Assembly: GCF_004187715.1 (NCBI RefSeq)
Contig: NZ_QZWF01000001.1
Span: forward strand, 868,001-932,000
From: Streptomyces sp. F001
Lineage (GTDB): Bacteria > Actinomycetota > Actinomycetes > Streptomycetales > Streptomycetaceae
Reading direction: 5' to 3'
DNA: 64,000 nt
The translations under genes were made by a program, and so were the position numbers. The first letter of the stretch is position 1, and each line of letters begins with the position of its first letter. Below, in pieces: positions 52,864 through 61,633 of this stretch. The notes under the pieces are model-generated. The model had not been told where the DNA came from. It ran no database searches and was given only the letters and a program-made list of their open reading frames with translations.

Positions 52864-54297
52864 TCAGCCGACTTCGGCGCAGGCCGCCCGCAGCCGCCGT
52901 ACCCCTTCGGCGATCTCCCCCGTCCCGGCCACCGCCGCGAAGCTCAGGCGCAGGTGTGCGGCCGGGGGTTCGGCGCTGAAGTACGGGCGGCCGGGGGTGA
53001 TCGCGACGCCCGCGCGGAGGGCGGCGGCGGTGAACGCCGATTCGTCGGTGCCCTCGGGCAGGCGGAGCCAGAGGTGGTAGCCGCCCGACGGGATGTGCGG
53101 CAGGGCGAGTTCGGGCAGGTGCAGCCGCAGCGCGGACGTCATCGCGTCGCGCCGGCCCTTCAGCTCCATCGAGACCGTCCTCAGGTGGCGCGGCCAGGCG
53201 GGCGAGCCGACGAGTTCCAGCGCGGCCTCCTGCAGGGGCCGGGGCACGAAGAAGGTGTCGACGACCTGGATGGCACGCAGCCGCTCCAGCACCGGGCCGC
53301 GCGCGGCCAGGGCGCTCACCCGGAAGCTGGGTGAGGTCGCCTTGGTCAGCGAGCTGACGTGCACGACGACTCCGTCGGGATCGTCGGCGGCGAGCGGACG
53401 CGGCAGCGGCGGCGCGTCGGCGTGCACGAGCCGTCGTACGAAGTCGTCCTCGACGACGAAGGCCCCGGCCTCGCGGGCGATGCGCAGCACCTCGGCGCGG
53501 CGGTCGGGGGCGAGTACGGCGCCGGTCGGGTTCTGGAAGAGCGGCTGGCAGACGAACACCCGGGCGCCGGTGGCCCGGAACGCGTCGGCGAGAAGGGCGG
53601 GACGCACCCCGTCCGGGTCCACCGGGACCGGTACGGGACGCAGGCCCGCCGCCCGCGCGATGGCCAGCATGCCGGGGTAGGTGGGCGACTCCACGAGCAC
53701 CGGCGCGCCGGGCGGCGCCAGTGCGCGCAGGGCGATGGTCAGCGCCGACTGTCCGCCGGAGGTGACCAGAACCTCGGCCGCCGTGACCGCGCCGCCGATG
53801 CTGCGCGCGAACCACTCGCGCAGCTCCGGCAGCCCCTCCATGGGCGGCCTGCCCCAGGCACCGGGCCGACGCCCGGCCCGGGACAGGGCCGCCGCCATCG
53901 CCCGCTCCGGCTGGAGGGAGGGATGCAGGTAGCCGCCGTTGAACTCGATCACGCCGGGCGGCGGGGCGGCGAGTGAGACCAGGACGCCGGAGGCGTCCAC
54001 CGAGCGCGGTACGAGCTCGGCGGCGCCGTCCGCGCTGAGGGAGACCTCCTGCCAGGAAGTGTCGCCGGCGGGTGCGGCCTCGGCACGCGGCCGGGCGCGG
54101 AACGCTCCGGCGCCGGGCCGGGTCACGACCAGACCTTCGGCCGCCAGTTGCGCGAGGGCACGCGAGACGGTCACCGGGCTCACCCGGAACCGCTCGACCA
54201 GGGCCCGGCTGGACGGGAGCTTTCCACCGTACGAGTAGCGCTCGAGCTCCCGCCGCAGCTGATCCGCCAGTTCACCGACACTGCTACGCTCTTGCAT
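52864..54297 (-). CDS. MocR-type GntR/aminotransferase regulator
   Basis: 477 residues from ATG 54295-54297. N-terminal GntR winged helix: LADQLRRELERYSYGGKLPS, SRALVERFRVSPVTVSRALA (about 10-60). The C-terminal class I aminotransferase domain (about 120-477) has YLHPSLQPERAMAAALSRAG, EVLVTSGGQSALTIALRALA, VESPTYPGMLAIARAAGLRP, CQPLFQNPTGAVLAPDRRAE, and the PLP-lysine region VSSLTKATSPSFRVSALAAR. MocR proteins sense a PLP-amine adduct and control a neighbouring gene; here the divergent EamA exporter is the obvious target. Confidence 0.92.
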   Translation of the reverse strand: MQERSSVGELADQLRRELERYSYGGKLPSSRALVERFRVSPVTVSRALAQLAAEGLVVTRPGAGAFRARPRAEAAPAGDTSWQEVSLSADGAAELVPRSVDASGVLVSLAAPPPGVIEFNGGYLHPSLQPERAMAAALSRAGRRPGAWGRPPMEGLPELREWFARSIGGAVTAAEVLVTSGGQSALTIALRALAPPGAPVLVESPTYPGMLAIARAAGLRPVPVPVDPDGVRPALLADAFRATGARVFVCQPLFQNPTGAVLAPDRRAEVLRIAREAGAFVVEDDFVRRLVHADAPPLPRPLAADDPDGVVVHVSSLTKATSPSFRVSALAARGPVLERLRAIQVVDTFFVPRPLQEAALELVGSPAWPRHLRTVSMELKGRRDAMTSALRLHLPELALPHIPSGGYHLWLRLPEGTDESAFTAAALRAGVAITPGRPYFSAEPPAAHLRLSFAAVAGTGEIAEGVRRLRAACAEVG

Positions 54298-54319
54298 GAG
54301 AACACAGAGTAGCGCTACT
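54283..54319. promoter_or_regulatory. Shared MocR/EamA start region with palindrome
   Basis: The two divergent ATGs overlap in CATG (54295-54298). -10-like hexamers sit close to each: TACGCT (54285-54290) for EamA and TACTCT (minus strand, about 54306-54311) for MocR, implying leaderless transcripts. A perfect 12-base palindrome AGTAGCGCTACT (54308-54319) lies in the 5' end of the EamA gene, with a related GCTACGCTCT arm at 54283. Candidate MocR-binding region. Confidence 0.6.
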
Positions 54320-55210
54320 GCTCCGACCAGGATAGCGGTCAGCGGCCCCACCAAGGCCTCCGCGGGTACCCTCCAGGCCGCTCTCGGCGTCATCGCCTTC
54401 TCGCTCACCTTCCCCGCCACCGCCTGGGGCCTGGAAGGCTTCGGGCCCTGGTCGCTGGTCGCCGTGCGCAGTGTGCTCGCAGCGCTCATCGCGGGCGGCT
54501 GTCTGCTGGCACTGCGCGTGCCGTTGCCCGCCCGGTCGCACTGGCCGGGTCTCGCGGTCGTCGCCGCCGGGGTCGTCGTCGGCTTCCCGCTGCTCACCAC
54601 GCTCGCCCTGCAGACCTCCACCACCGCGCACGCCGCGGTCGTGGTCGGCCTGCTGCCGCTGACGACCGCGCTGCTGTCCGCCCTGCGCGTCGGCACCCGT
54701 CCCTCGCGCACCTTCTGGACGGCGGCGCTGGCCGGCGCGACGGCGGTGGTCGCCTTCACCGTGCAGCAGAGCGGCGGCGCCCTCACCTCCGCCGACCTGT
54801 ATCTGTTCGCGGCGCTGCTGGTGTGTGCGGCCGGTTACACCGAGGGCGGGCGGCTGGCCCGGGTCATGCCGGGCTGGCAGGTGGTCGGCTGGGCGCTGGT
54901 GCTGTGTCTGCCGCTCACCGTGCCCGCCACGGCGCTCGCCCTCGCCTACGAGCCCGTCCAGCTCACCGCGCACAGCGTGACCGGGGTGCTCTGGGTCGCG
55001 GCCGGCTCGCAGTTCCTCGGCCTGGTCGTCTGGTACCGGGGCATGGCCGCCATCGGCATCCCCAAGGCCAGCCAGTTGCAGTTGGCCCAGCCGCTGCTCA
55101 CACTGGTGTGGTCGGTGCTGCTGCTGGGCGAGCACCTGCCCGTGGCCGCGCCGCTGACGGCTGCGGCCGTGCTCGTCTGCATCGCCGTCACGCAACGGGC
55201 GCGAGGCTGA
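54296..55210 (+). CDS. EamA/DMT-family exporter
   Basis: 304 residues with ten hydrophobic helices in two EamA repeats, for example LGVIAFSLTFPATAWGLEGF, LVAVRSVLAALIAGGCLLAL, TSTTAHAAVVVGLLPLTTAL in the first half, and LYLFAALLVCAAGYTEGGRL, GVLWVAAGSQFLGLVVWYRG, KASQLQLAQPLLTLVWSVLL in the second. Members export amino acids or related metabolites. It is divergent from MocR with overlapping starts, which suggests that an amino compound sensed by MocR induces its own export. Confidence 0.9.
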   Translation: MRTQSSATAPTRIAVSGPTKASAGTLQAALGVIAFSLTFPATAWGLEGFGPWSLVAVRSVLAALIAGGCLLALRVPLPARSHWPGLAVVAAGVVVGFPLLTTLALQTSTTAHAAVVVGLLPLTTALLSALRVGTRPSRTFWTAALAGATAVVAFTVQQSGGALTSADLYLFAALLVCAAGYTEGGRLARVMPGWQVVGWALVLCLPLTVPATALALAYEPVQLTAHSVTGVLWVAAGSQFLGLVVWYRGMAAIGIPKASQLQLAQPLLTLVWSVLLLGEHLPVAAPLTAAAVLVCIAVTQRARG

Positions 55211-55300
55211 GCGGCGCGCACGCACCGGTACGGACCGGCGTCGCCCGCCCTAGACTCGAAAGTACGGACCGCTGCTCCGCACATGGTGAGGAGGCCCCAG

Positions 55301-55498
55301 ATGCGCGCAAGCGTGGGCGACCAGCTTGTCCAGCACGGCAGGGTGGTCGGCCAACACGACAAGGTCGGCGAGATCGTCGAAGTGATGGGTCAGGAGGGCA
55401 ACCCCCCGTACCGCGTCAAGTTCCAGGACGGGCACGAAGGCGTGTGCTCACCGGGCCCCGACACCGAGATCCGGCACAAGGAAACCACCGGGCAGTGA
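55301..55498 (+). CDS. DUF1918 protein
   Basis: 65 residues from ATG 55301, with GAGGAGG upstream. MRASVGDQLVQHGRVVGQHD and GEIVEVMGQEGNPPYRVKFQ, followed by DGHEGVCSPGPD, match DUF1918 (PF08940), a small SH3-like beta-barrel common in actinobacteria. Function unknown; a role in nucleic acid or protein contact has been suggested for such barrels. It ends two bases before the convergent hydrolase gene. Confidence 0.9.
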   Translation: MRASVGDQLVQHGRVVGQHDKVGEIVEVMGQEGNPPYRVKFQDGHEGVCSPGPDTEIRHKETTGQ

Positions 55499-55499
55499 T

Positions 55500-56729
55500 T
55501 CAGCGCGGGGAAATCGCCGGCTGCTGATAGTGGTCGGCGACCACCCGCGTCATCGCTCCGAGGGCGTCGGCCGCCGCGTCACGGGCGGAGAAGAAGACAT
55601 GCCCGCGCACCTCGGGGTGTTCGCGGGCGAAGGTCAGGTGCCGGGACAGCTCGGCCGGGTCCTGCCAGGCTTCGTGCTGCACCGGATCACCGGCCTTGTA
55701 CAGCGCCTCCCCCACGTACAGCTGTGTGCCGGTACCCCGTGCCGTCTCCGCCCACCACGGCACGAGAGTGGCGTAGTCGGCGGCGGCGTTGCCGATGTGC
55801 CAGTACAGCTGGGGACAGATGTAGTCGATCCAGTTCTCACGCACCCACTTGCGGGTGTCCGCGTACAGGTCGTCGTACGTCTGCACGGCCCGGGTGTCCG
55901 AGCCGAGCGGGTCGGTGTCGGCGTTGCGCCACACTCCGAACGGGCTGATCCCGAACCGCGTGCCGGGGCGGACCTCCCTGATGCCGGCCGCGGTGTCGCG
56001 CACCAGCCGGTCGATGTTGTCCCGCCTCCAGTCGGCCCGGTTCGTGAAGGCCGCGCCGTGGGTGTCGTAGGCCTCGTCGTCGTCGAAGCTCTGGCCGGCG
56101 ACCGGGTAGGGGTAGAAGTAGTCGTCGAAGTGGACGGCGTCGACCGGGTATCCGGCCACGGCGTCGAGCATCGCCTCCTGCACGAAGGCACGTACGTCGG
56201 GAATCCCGGGGTTGTAGTAGAGCCTGCCGCCGTAGGCCACCACCCAGTCCGGGTTCTTGCGGGCCGGGTGCGAGGCGACGAGCCTGGTCGGGTCGGTGTG
56301 GATCGCCACTCGCAGCGGGTTGAACCAGGCGTGCAGCTCAAGGCCCCGGGCGTGCGCCTCGTCGACCGCCGTGCCGAGCGGATCCCACCCGGGGTGCTGT
56401 CCCTGGGTGCCGGTGAGGTACTCCGACCAGGGCTCGTACGGCGAGGGCCACAGCGCGTCGGCCGTCGGCCGCACCTGGAAGATCACCGTGTTCAGCCCGC
56501 ACCGGACCGCCCGGTCCAGGTGGGCGGTCAACTCGGCGCGCTGCTCCTTCACGGTCAGGCCCATGGCGGAGGGCCAGTCACGGTTGTTCACGGTCGCCAG
56601 CCACATGCCGCGCATCTCGGTGGTGGTGCGCGGCCGACGAGGGGCCGCACCCGCCTCTCGCGCCATCACGAGGGTCGACAGTGCGGCCAGTGCAAACGCC
56701 CGACGAGACAGCTGCCCCACGACACGCAC
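55500..56729 (-). CDS. Secreted GHL10-type glycosyl hydrolase-like protein
   Basis: About 409 residues from GTG 56727-56729 (VRVVGQLSRRAFALAALSTL); a GTG three codons later is possible. The Tat-like signal SRRAFALAALSTLVMAREAG comes first. TEMRGMWLATVNNRDWPSAM, NTVIFQVRPTADALWPSPYE, LTGTQGQHPGWDPLGTAVDE, RGLELHAWFNPLRVAI and VDAVHFDDYFYPYPVAGQSF are the conserved blocks of the YngK/GHL10 family (PF02638), with ISPFGVWRN and YICPQLYWHIGNAAADYATL. The barrel probably cleaves cell-wall or exopolysaccharide glycan; substrate unproven. Confidence 0.88.
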   Translation of the reverse strand: MRVVGQLSRRAFALAALSTLVMAREAGAAPRRPRTTTEMRGMWLATVNNRDWPSAMGLTVKEQRAELTAHLDRAVRCGLNTVIFQVRPTADALWPSPYEPWSEYLTGTQGQHPGWDPLGTAVDEAHARGLELHAWFNPLRVAIHTDPTRLVASHPARKNPDWVVAYGGRLYYNPGIPDVRAFVQEAMLDAVAGYPVDAVHFDDYFYPYPVAGQSFDDDEAYDTHGAAFTNRADWRRDNIDRLVRDTAAGIREVRPGTRFGISPFGVWRNADTDPLGSDTRAVQTYDDLYADTRKWVRENWIDYICPQLYWHIGNAAADYATLVPWWAETARGTGTQLYVGEALYKAGDPVQHEAWQDPAELSRHLTFAREHPEVRGHVFFSARDAAADALGAMTRVVADHYQQPAISPR

Positions 56730-56892
56730 CCCACATACGCTGCGGATCCGCGCCGTCACGGATCGTCTCCGAAGCCTCAGGATGCCCCCACCCCGGCGAT
56801 CGATCATCGATACTTACGGGTAACGTGCACGGATGGAGCAGGCACCGGAACCCGGCGACCTGCCTCGGGACTGGATCAGCGAAGGGGACGAT

Positions 56893-57753
56893 GTGACCGA
56901 CATCGAGCGCGTCGGAGTGGTGGGCTGCGGCCAGATGGGGGCCGGCATCGCCGAGGTGTGCGCCCGCGCCGGCCTGGACGTGAAGGTCGCCGAGACCACC
57001 GGCGAGGCCCTGGAGATCGGCCGCACCCGGCTGTTCAACTCCCTGGCCAAGGCGGCCGAACGCGGCAAGATCACCGAGGAGGAGCGGGACGCCACGCAGG
57101 CACAGCTGAGCTTCACCACCGACCTCGGTGAATTCGCCGACCGGGATCTGGTCATCGAGGCCGTCGTCGAGAACGAGCAGGTCAAGACCGAGATCTTCCA
57201 GGTGCTCGACCAGGTCGTGACCCGCCCGGACGCGATCCTGGCCTCCAACACCTCCTCGATCCCGCTGGTGAGGCTGGCCGTCGCCACCTCGCGCCCCGAC
57301 CAGGTCATCGGCATCCACTTCTTCAACCCGGCCCCGGTGCAGCAGCTCGTCGAGCTGATCCCCGCGCTGACCACCTCCGAGGGCACGCTCGGCCGGGCGC
57401 AGCTGTTCACCGAGAAGGTGCTCGGCAAGCACGCCATCCGCGCCCAGGACCGCTCCGGCTTCGTCGTCAACGCGCTGCTGATCCCCTACCTGCTCTCCGC
57501 GATCCGGATGTTCGAGTCCGGTATCGCCAGCCGCGAGGACATCGACAACGGCATGGAGATGGGCTGCGCCCACCCGATGGGCCCGCTGAAGCTGTCCGAC
57601 CTGATCGGCCTGGACACGGTGGCGTCGGTGGCGCATTCGATGTACGAGGAGTACAAGGAGCCGCTCTACGCCGCTCCCCCGCTGCTGCAGCGTATGGTCG
57701 ACGCGGGCCGGCTGGGCCGCAAGAGCGGCTCGGGCTTCTACACCTACGGCTGA
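56893..57753 (+). CDS. 3-hydroxybutyryl-CoA dehydrogenase
   Basis: 286 residues from GTG 56893, preceded by GAAGGGG. NAD-binding VGVVGCGQMGAGIAEVCARA (6-25), IEAVVENEQVKTEIFQVLDQ (catalytic Glu-His relay region), ASNTSSIPLVRLA, GIHFFNPAPVQQLVELIPAL (His of the HFFNP motif), RSGFVVNALLIPYLLSAIRM, GCAHPMGPLKLSDLIGLDTV. Single-domain FadB2/PaaH/Hbd type, without an enoyl-CoA hydratase module. It acts in short-chain acyl-CoA metabolism, for example butyrate or polyketide extender-unit supply. Confidence 0.94.
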   Translation: MTDIERVGVVGCGQMGAGIAEVCARAGLDVKVAETTGEALEIGRTRLFNSLAKAAERGKITEEERDATQAQLSFTTDLGEFADRDLVIEAVVENEQVKTEIFQVLDQVVTRPDAILASNTSSIPLVRLAVATSRPDQVIGIHFFNPAPVQQLVELIPALTTSEGTLGRAQLFTEKVLGKHAIRAQDRSGFVVNALLIPYLLSAIRMFESGIASREDIDNGMEMGCAHPMGPLKLSDLIGLDTVASVAHSMYEEYKEPLYAAPPLLQRMVDAGRLGRKSGSGFYTYG

Positions 57754-57775
57754 TTACCGAGCGCGACGCTCCGCT

Positions 57776-57804
57776 GGGCCCGGCACCTGGGAGGTGCCGG
57801 GCCC
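57776..57804 (+). terminator. Terminator after the hydroxyacyl-CoA dehydrogenase
   Basis: Perfect 13-bp stem GGGCCCGGCACCT (57776-57788) with its complement (57792-57804) and loop GGG, 23 bases after the stop. Confidence 0.85.
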
Positions 57805-57936
57805 GCGTCATTCACACACCGTGTGCGCGTCGGGCCCGCATATGCCGTTCGCACACTCTCCCCAGGTGCCCACCAGGCGAGTTGACTCACCATGCGCATG
57901 CAAGGGACGTAAGACGACTACGGAAAGGAGCGGTTC

Positions 57937-58194
57937 GTGACCGCCGATCCCGAGCATTCCGTCGCCCAGGAGGAACTCGCAGAGTTACGTCGCCGTCTCG
58001 ACGTGGCATACGCCCGCGTCGAGGGCGGGCTGGCGCTGCTCTCCCATCGCACCGAGGAAACCGCCAAGGAACTGGACGAGTTGAGCACGCGGCTCATCAC
58101 CCTGGAACACGCCCGATGGCCGCTGCCGTCGGTCACCGCTGTCACGGCCGTGGCCGCCCTCGTCGTGGCCGTCTGGCAGGTACTCGCACGCTAG
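57937..58194 (+). CDS. Coiled-coil plus tail-anchor microprotein
   Basis: 85 residues from GTG 57937, preceded by AAAGGAG at a suitable distance. Residues 8-58 are heptad-rich and charged (EHSVAQEELAELRRRLDVAY, TEETAKELDELSTRLITLEH), predicting a coiled coil. Residues about 60-82 (WPLPSVTAVTAVAALVVAVW) form one membrane helix at the very C-terminus, giving a tail-anchored topology. No known domain. Convergent with the Nudix gene. Confidence 0.75.
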   Translation: MTADPEHSVAQEELAELRRRLDVAYARVEGGLALLSHRTEETAKELDELSTRLITLEHARWPLPSVTAVTAVAALVVAVWQVLAR

Positions 58195-58204
58195 TGCCAC
58201 GGCA

Positions 58205-58750
58205 CTAGACGACGGCGTCCTGGCCGAGCCTGAGGTAGTGCAGTAAAAGCAGCGCGGCCGCCATGTTGGCGGCCGGGACCTCGCCGCGGGCGACCAGATC
58301 GGGGACGAGTTTGAGGGGGACCCATTCCCGCCGGTCCGACTCGAAGTCGTCCACCGGGTGCCCGATGTATTCGCCCTCGTCGGCCCAGTAGATGTGGTGC
58401 CGGGCGTCGGTGAGCCCGTTGGACGGCTCCACGCTCATCAGGTGGCGCAGGGGTCCCGGCCGCCAGCCCGTCTCCTCCTCGAGCTCCCGGGCAGCCGCGA
58501 CCGCGATGTCCTCGCCGTCCTCGACCACGCCCGCCGCGAGTTCCCACCCCCAGCTGTCGGTGATGAAGCGGTGGCGCCACAGGAGGAGGACCTCGTTGGC
58601 CTCGTTCACCACCGTGGCCACGGCCACCGGCCGCAGCCGTATCAGGAAGTGGTCGAGGTGCCGGCCGTCCGGCAGCTCGACATCTGCGAGATTGACGCTG
58701 AACCAGCGGTTTTCATACACAGTTTGTTCGTTCTGTTTCGTCCACTGCAC
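58205..58750 (-). CDS. Nudix hydrolase
   Basis: 181 residues from GTG. The Nudix box GVVEDGEDIAVAAARELEEE, then TGW (about 75-97), has the full GX5EX7REUXEEXGU pattern. The N-terminal VYENRWFSVNLADVELPDGR and LRPVAVATVVNEANEVLLLW resemble ADP-ribose pyrophosphatase-like members. The substrate is probably a nucleoside diphosphate linked to another group; not more precise than that. Confidence 0.92.
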   Translation of the reverse strand: MQWTKQNEQTVYENRWFSVNLADVELPDGRHLDHFLIRLRPVAVATVVNEANEVLLLWRHRFITDSWGWELAAGVVEDGEDIAVAAARELEEETGWRPGPLRHLMSVEPSNGLTDARHHIYWADEGEYIGHPVDDFESDRREWVPLKLVPDLVARGEVPAANMAAALLLLHYLRLGQDAVV

Positions 58751-58845
58751 GGTTCTGCCACCTTCCGCCGAGTAAGTGGCAATATCGCAGCAGGAGCGTG
58801 CCCACAGCAGAGGAAAAGCGTGGCGTTGCCGTTCAGGCGGTGTCG

Positions 58846-60186
58846 CTACAGCGGTACGCGCAGTGCCCCGTCGATGAGTTCGGCGGCCTCGGCCGTGCCC
58901 GCGCCGCCGCTGCGCACCAGGTGCTCGCGCACCGCCCGGAGTCTGTCACGCAGCCGCTGGGACTCCATGCCGCGGGCCTGCTCGGCCATCTGTACCGCGG
59001 TCGCCACCGCCTTCTCGGCGTTGCCCTGGCGCAGTTCGATGGTGCTGAGCATGGCGAGCCGGTGCACCCGGCCCCGGTCGTGCGCGGGGTTGTCCACGGC
59101 GGCCGCGGCATGCTCACCGGCGGCGGCCAGTTCGCCGAGGCTGAGCAGTGCCTCCGCCACCTGGACGTTGACCAGGCCCGGCTGGACATAGCCGGTCTCG
59201 TCGGGTTCGTGTCCGCGCCGGATGCGTTCGGCGGCCTGCTCGGCCCGCCGTATGCAGGACAGGGCGCTCGTGCCGTCGCCGAGGTGGGCGTACGCCTTCG
59301 CCTGCATCGCGTACAGATCGGAGGCGAGGGCCGGGGTGATGTGCTTGCCTGCGGCCCGCAGCGCGGCCTCCGCGAAGGCGACGGCCTGACGGTACTCCCG
59401 CATGAACAGCGACTGGTTGACGAGCAACGCGATCACATACGCACCGAGTCCCCGGTCGCCGCTGGCCTTGGCGAGCCGCAGCGCCTGGTGGAAGTAGCGC
59501 TGGGCGAGGCCGTGTGCGTCGGAGTCGTAGGCGCAGATGCCGGCGATCGCGACCAACCCACCGGTGGCGCGGTGGAGTTGGCGGCCGGTGGCGTCGGTGT
59601 AGCTGCCGCGCAGCAGGGGCGCCGCCTCGGAGTTGAGGAACCCGACGATCCGGGTGCGGGTCGCGACACCGCCGGCCTTGCGGTACATCTGCTCGTAGTG
59701 GGTGCGGGCGGCGCGCAGCATCTCGATGTCGGCCGGGGTGACCCGGTGCCGGCCGCCACGGGAGACGTCCACGTCCTCGGGCGGATTCTCCCACTCCCAC
59801 ACGGGCATGACGGCCGGCGTGCCGGTGACGGCGGGGGCGCCGAGGACGTGCGGGCGCTGCTGTTCGTCGGAGCGCCACAGGGCGGTGGCGCGTTCGACGA
59901 AGCCGGACAGCGAGGTGCCGTGCGCGCCGGCCGGCTCCCCCGGTACGCCGAGTCCGATGTCGTCGAGTGTGACCGGCCGGTGCAGCCGGGCGGCGAGCAC
60001 CTCGCAGATCAGGTCGGGCACCTGGCCACGCGGCCGCTGGCCCTTCAACCAGCGGGCCACGGCGGTGTGTTCGTAGCGGAGCGCGAGTCCGCGCGCCCGC
60101 CCGGCCTGGTTCACATGTGCCGCGAGACCGGCGTGCGAGATCCCCGCCTCGTCCAGGATCGCGTCGAGCAGAGTGTTGGGCTGCAT
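58846..60186 (-). CDS. NsdA-like transcriptional regulator with TPR-type repeats
   Basis: 446 residues from ATG 60184-60186. N-terminal helix-turn-helix-like region: LLDAILDEAGISHAGLAAHV, RYEHTAVARWLKGQRPRGQV, PDLICEVLAARLHRPVTLDD. From about 200 on, helical repeats of TPR type (GICAYDSDAHGLAQRYFHQA, LRLAKASGDRGLGAYVIALL, DLYAMQAKAYAHLGDGTSAL, LLSLGELAAAGEHAAAAVDN). This layout is that of streptomycete NsdA and its paralogues, which influence sporulation and antibiotic production. Likely a pleiotropic regulator; its targets are unknown. Confidence 0.88.
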   Translation of the reverse strand: MQPNTLLDAILDEAGISHAGLAAHVNQAGRARGLALRYEHTAVARWLKGQRPRGQVPDLICEVLAARLHRPVTLDDIGLGVPGEPAGAHGTSLSGFVERATALWRSDEQQRPHVLGAPAVTGTPAVMPVWEWENPPEDVDVSRGGRHRVTPADIEMLRAARTHYEQMYRKAGGVATRTRIVGFLNSEAAPLLRGSYTDATGRQLHRATGGLVAIAGICAYDSDAHGLAQRYFHQALRLAKASGDRGLGAYVIALLVNQSLFMREYRQAVAFAEAALRAAGKHITPALASDLYAMQAKAYAHLGDGTSALSCIRRAEQAAERIRRGHEPDETGYVQPGLVNVQVAEALLSLGELAAAGEHAAAAVDNPAHDRGRVHRLAMLSTIELRQGNAEKAVATAVQMAEQARGMESQRLRDRLRAVREHLVRSGGAGTAEAAELIDGALRVPL

Positions 60187-60409
60187 CGGAAAGGCCCCCC
60201 AGATGGCTCGGTGTCGACAGCGTAGTGAATTCGCCTTCACACGGGGTGTGAACGGAGTGCGCGAATCCGGGCTGTACGCGCACTGTTGCGGAGAGTTTCC
60301 GGCCGGTTGACTGGAATGCCTCGCAAGAGGCCGGCCGGGCCGTCGGCTCCCCCTCGTACAGCGGCGGCCCGGCGGCGGCGCTGCGCTCGCTGTGCCGGGG
60401 ACCGTGGGA

Positions 60410-61399
60410 CTAGCGGTGGGTTGTCGGGTGCGGGTGCGTGGTGGTTGCTCGCGCCCGCGCGGCGGAGCCGCATGTGTCACTGTCCCGTGCCCCTGAAGGG
60501 CGTCTGGGTTGGCGCTCGTTGCGTAGTGCCAGTAGGGCTATGTCGTCGGTGGGGCTGCCGCTGGTGTGGCAGAGGAGGCTGGTGAAGACCGCGCCCAGGA
60601 TGGACTGTGGGGTCAGCGAGTTGTCCCGTAGGGCCTCGGCCAGGGCGGCCTCCAGCGGAAAGAACCGGCCACGCGCGTCTCGGGCGTCCTCGGCGCCGTC
60701 CGTGAAGAGGAACAGTGCCTCGCCGGGCCGGAGTTGGCCGAAGGGTGCGGCGGGCAGGTCGGGCGGTAGCGGGAACGAGCCCATGGGCGGGAGGGGATCG
60801 GCTCGGGCGAGTGGTTCGACGTGGGTACCCAGGAGCCGGTACGGCCAGGGGTGGCCGCAGTTGAGGGCCCGCAGCTCGCCGTCCCGCCCGATCTCCAGCA
60901 GCAGGACGGTCACGAACTCCTCGGCCACGAGGCCGTCGGCCCGCCCCCTCAGGTACCGGGCCAGGGCGCGGTCCAGCCGGCGCAGAACACCGGCGAGTTC
61001 CGGCTCGTCGTGCACGGCCTCCCGGAAGCTGCCGAGGACGGCGGCGACGGTCCCTATCGCGGCCAGCCCGTGCCCGCGTACGTCCCCCATCACGACGCGG
61101 ACACCGTGGTCGGTGGCGACGACCTCGTACAGATCGCCGCCGACGGAGGAGCCGCGGTCGGCGGAGAGCTGGGCGGCGGCGACGTTCAGCCCGTCGATGC
61201 GCGGGGGCATGGGCCGCAGCAGCGCGTCCTGCGCGGCGGCCGCGACCTTGCGGGCCTGCCGCAACTCGCGCAACAGCGTGCGCCGGACATGGAGTACGAG
61301 CCCGGTGCCGACGGCGAAGAAGACGACCGCCAGCACGCCCCACATGGTGGGAAGCCCCAGCGCAACCACCCTGCCGGACACCCGTAGGTTACGGATCAT
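60410..61399 (-). CDS. Membrane PP2C (SpoIIE-type) serine phosphatase
   Basis: 329 residues from ATG 61397-61399. One N-terminal transmembrane helix (MWGVLAVVFFAVGTGLVLHV). A PP2C/SpoIIE domain follows: ADRGSSVGGDLYEVVATDHG (metal-binding Asp), VRVVMGDVRGHGLAAIGTVA, NCGHPWPYRLLG, ALFLFTDGAEDARDARGRFF, SGSPTDDIALLALR. There is no PAS, GAF or HATPase domain, so it is a minimal partner-switching-type phosphatase that would act on a phosphorylated anti-anti-sigma factor. The target is not encoded nearby. The Arg/Thr/His-rich C-terminal tail looks untidy. Confidence 0.9.
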   Translation of the reverse strand: MIRNLRVSGRVVALGLPTMWGVLAVVFFAVGTGLVLHVRRTLLRELRQARKVAAAAQDALLRPMPPRIDGLNVAAAQLSADRGSSVGGDLYEVVATDHGVRVVMGDVRGHGLAAIGTVAAVLGSFREAVHDEPELAGVLRRLDRALARYLRGRADGLVAEEFVTVLLLEIGRDGELRALNCGHPWPYRLLGTHVEPLARADPLPPMGSFPLPPDLPAAPFGQLRPGEALFLFTDGAEDARDARGRFFPLEAALAEALRDNSLTPQSILGAVFTSLLCHTSGSPTDDIALLALRNERQPRRPSGARDSDTCGSAARARATTTHPHPTTHR

Positions 61400-61534
61400 A
61401 CGGAGGCCCCCATTGCAGGCCGTAACAGCGCAGACCGGCCTCGAAAGACCGGTCCGATTCTGTCGCCGTGTGCCCCGCAAGAGCCAGATCACCCGAACTT
61501 GCCACCCAAAAGAGTGAGGTGACCGATGGGGGGT

Positions 61535-61600
61535 GTGGGGGGGCACGCCCCCCCACCAGGGGCGCGGGGAACTGCGCGACCAGCCACAATCAACCCGCGG
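61535..61600 (-). repeat. Repeat copy C with the pheT terminator hairpin
   Basis: GTGGGGGGG (61535-61543) / CCCCCCCAC (61548-61556) with loop CACG forms a perfect 9-bp hairpin 78 bases after the pheT stop. The adjoining 61558-61600 is the inverted form of the GTTCCCCGCGCCCC repeat seen at 22681 and 28358. The repeat may therefore supply the terminator. Confidence 0.75.
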
Positions 61601-61633
61601 CCAAAAACCCGCAGTCCCCGGCACCCAGCGAAG

